Of a stretch of DNA of 64,000 bases, positions 63,505 to 64,000 are shown in pieces. The position numbers and the translations under genes are program-made. Under the pieces are notes generated by a model. The model worked only from the letters and a program-made list of their open reading frames with translations. It did no database searches and was not told the DNA's origin. The number at the start of each line of letters is the position of its first letter. The first letter of the stretch is position 1. This DNA is from Aquipluma nitroreducens (GTDB lineage: Bacteria > Bacteroidota > Bacteroidia > Bacteroidales > Prolixibacteraceae): contig NZ_AP018694.1 in NCBI RefSeq assembly GCF_009689585.1, positions 2,371,001-2,435,000 of the forward strand, read 5' to 3'.

Positions 63505-64000
63505 TTAGTAAAGACAATCATTAATATCAAAGGTCTTTTCCATGTCAAGGCTAGCCAGATAATGTTCGGTAACCACACTATTGGAATGACCCAGCATTTC
63601 AGAAATCTCATCCTTGGATTTACCAGCTCTTTTCAGGGTTGTGGCGTAGCTATCGCGTGCCGTTTTCAGCTTCAGTTCCACCGATAAATTCAGTTTCTTA
63701 CTGATTTCACCGAGTTTTTTGTTGATGGGTATTGTTACCCTGTTGATTTTATTTCGGAAGGTATTATCATTAAAATCTTCCTTGAAATACCCCAAAATAA
63801 ACGGACTATCCTTCACTCCAACCTTGTCAATCAGTTCCTGCACCTTTGGAGTTATCGGAACTACAATGTCCTTTTTGTTATACCTGCGGGTTGTTTCGGT
63901 TTTCATTCTTTTGAACACGAAGTAATCACCTTTAATATTTGTCCACTTCATTCTGAGCAGGTCTGCCATGTTAATCCCGTTGCAGCGATACAGAAACAAC
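63505..64000 (-). CDS. Tyrosine recombinase/integrase of element C, partial
   Basis: The 164 visible residues are the C-terminal catalytic domain: CNGINMADLLRMKW at the Arg I position (Asn instead of Arg), ARDSYATTLKRAG with the second Arg, MLGHSNSVVTEHYLASLD with His and nucleophile Tyr. The N-terminus lies beyond the right edge. It is related to, but clearly different from, the integrase at 36882. It reads towards the element interior and presumably belongs to element C. Confidence 0.92.
   Translation of the reverse strand, partial: LFLYRCNGINMADLLRMKWTNIKGDYFVFKRMKTETTRRYNKKDIVVPITPKVQELIDKVGVKDSPFILGYFKEDFNDNTFRNKINRVTIPINKKLGEISKKLNLSVELKLKTARDSYATTLKRAGKSKDEISEMLGHSNSVVTEHYLASLDMEKTFDINDCLY

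Noticed and set aside
63366-63611. N-terminal 82-codon extension of the FISUMP protein
   Set aside because: It precedes a perfect signal peptide start and overlaps the integrase 3' end; no sensible protein features.

Overview
The window looks like a chromosomal segment of an anaerobic or facultative member of the Bacteroidota. The grounds are the TAnnTTTG-type promoter boxes, a YfhO / FtsX / DUF3098 / TruB / QueA housekeeping block, a T9SS-like sorting domain, a FISUMP protein, IS21 and IS3 family elements, and a MobC/relaxase mobilizable element of Bacteroides type. A Marinilabiliales-like lineage is my guess only. I could not run any search, so all family calls rest on reading motifs.

Left part, 1-15.3 kb. 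A broken-off sensor gene, an S23-type four-helix-bundle cassette and a CheR-like methyltransferase open the window. Then comes a hydroxyproline-use locus. On the plus strand are a glycyl-radical trans-4-hydroxy-L-proline dehydratase (HypD) and its radical-SAM activase. On the minus strand are a D-amino-acid dehydrogenase, a 4-hydroxyproline epimerase, an aldehyde dehydrogenase and a DapA-family deaminase, with a divergent AraC regulator. The first pair would turn hydroxyproline into pyrroline-5-carboxylate. The second set would take it through cis-4-hydroxy-D-proline to 2-oxoglutarate. A visibly more AT-rich restriction-modification pair sits between the two halves.

Middle, 15.3-30.8 kb, is core genome: DUF3788, queA, truB, DUF3098, a second S23 cassette, ftsX, a YfhO membrane protein, a flippase, a metallo-beta-lactamase RNA exonuclease-like protein, a nitrilase-family amidohydrolase, a small nonulosonic-acid-like sugar cluster (SpsF-, NeuB- and KdsC-like) and a TPR histidine kinase.

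Right part, 31.1-64 kb, is an accretion of integrated elements at the 3' end of an elongator tRNA-Met gene; the intact gene lies outside the window. Three copies of a module made of a hairpin terminator and the tRNA 3' half mark the joints: a decayed copy near 31.2 kb, and two copies with an identical 43-bp core at 36.65 and 60.2 kb. Element A (31.2-36.6 kb) is decayed and holds an IS21 insertion. Element B (36.65-60.24 kb) has an integrase, a Schlafen/AlbA_2-like protein, excisionase-like HTH proteins, a helicase/primase pair, MobC and a relaxase. Its AraC-controlled cargo comprises secreted esterases, CMD, cupin and aldo-keto reductase proteins, two PQQ-like beta-propellers and an unusual class-M-like sirtuin. 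An IS3 insertion with a 3-bp target duplication lies near its right end. Element C starts at 60.24 kb, shares its left-end sequence with element A, carries a large FISUMP/VCBS surface protein, and has another integrase cut by the window edge.

The least described signals are (1) two S23 cassettes, each bounded by its own inverted simple-repeat pair and each docked on the 3' end of a co-directional gene, and (2) the three-layer tRNA-Met integration array in which every joint carries its own terminator.
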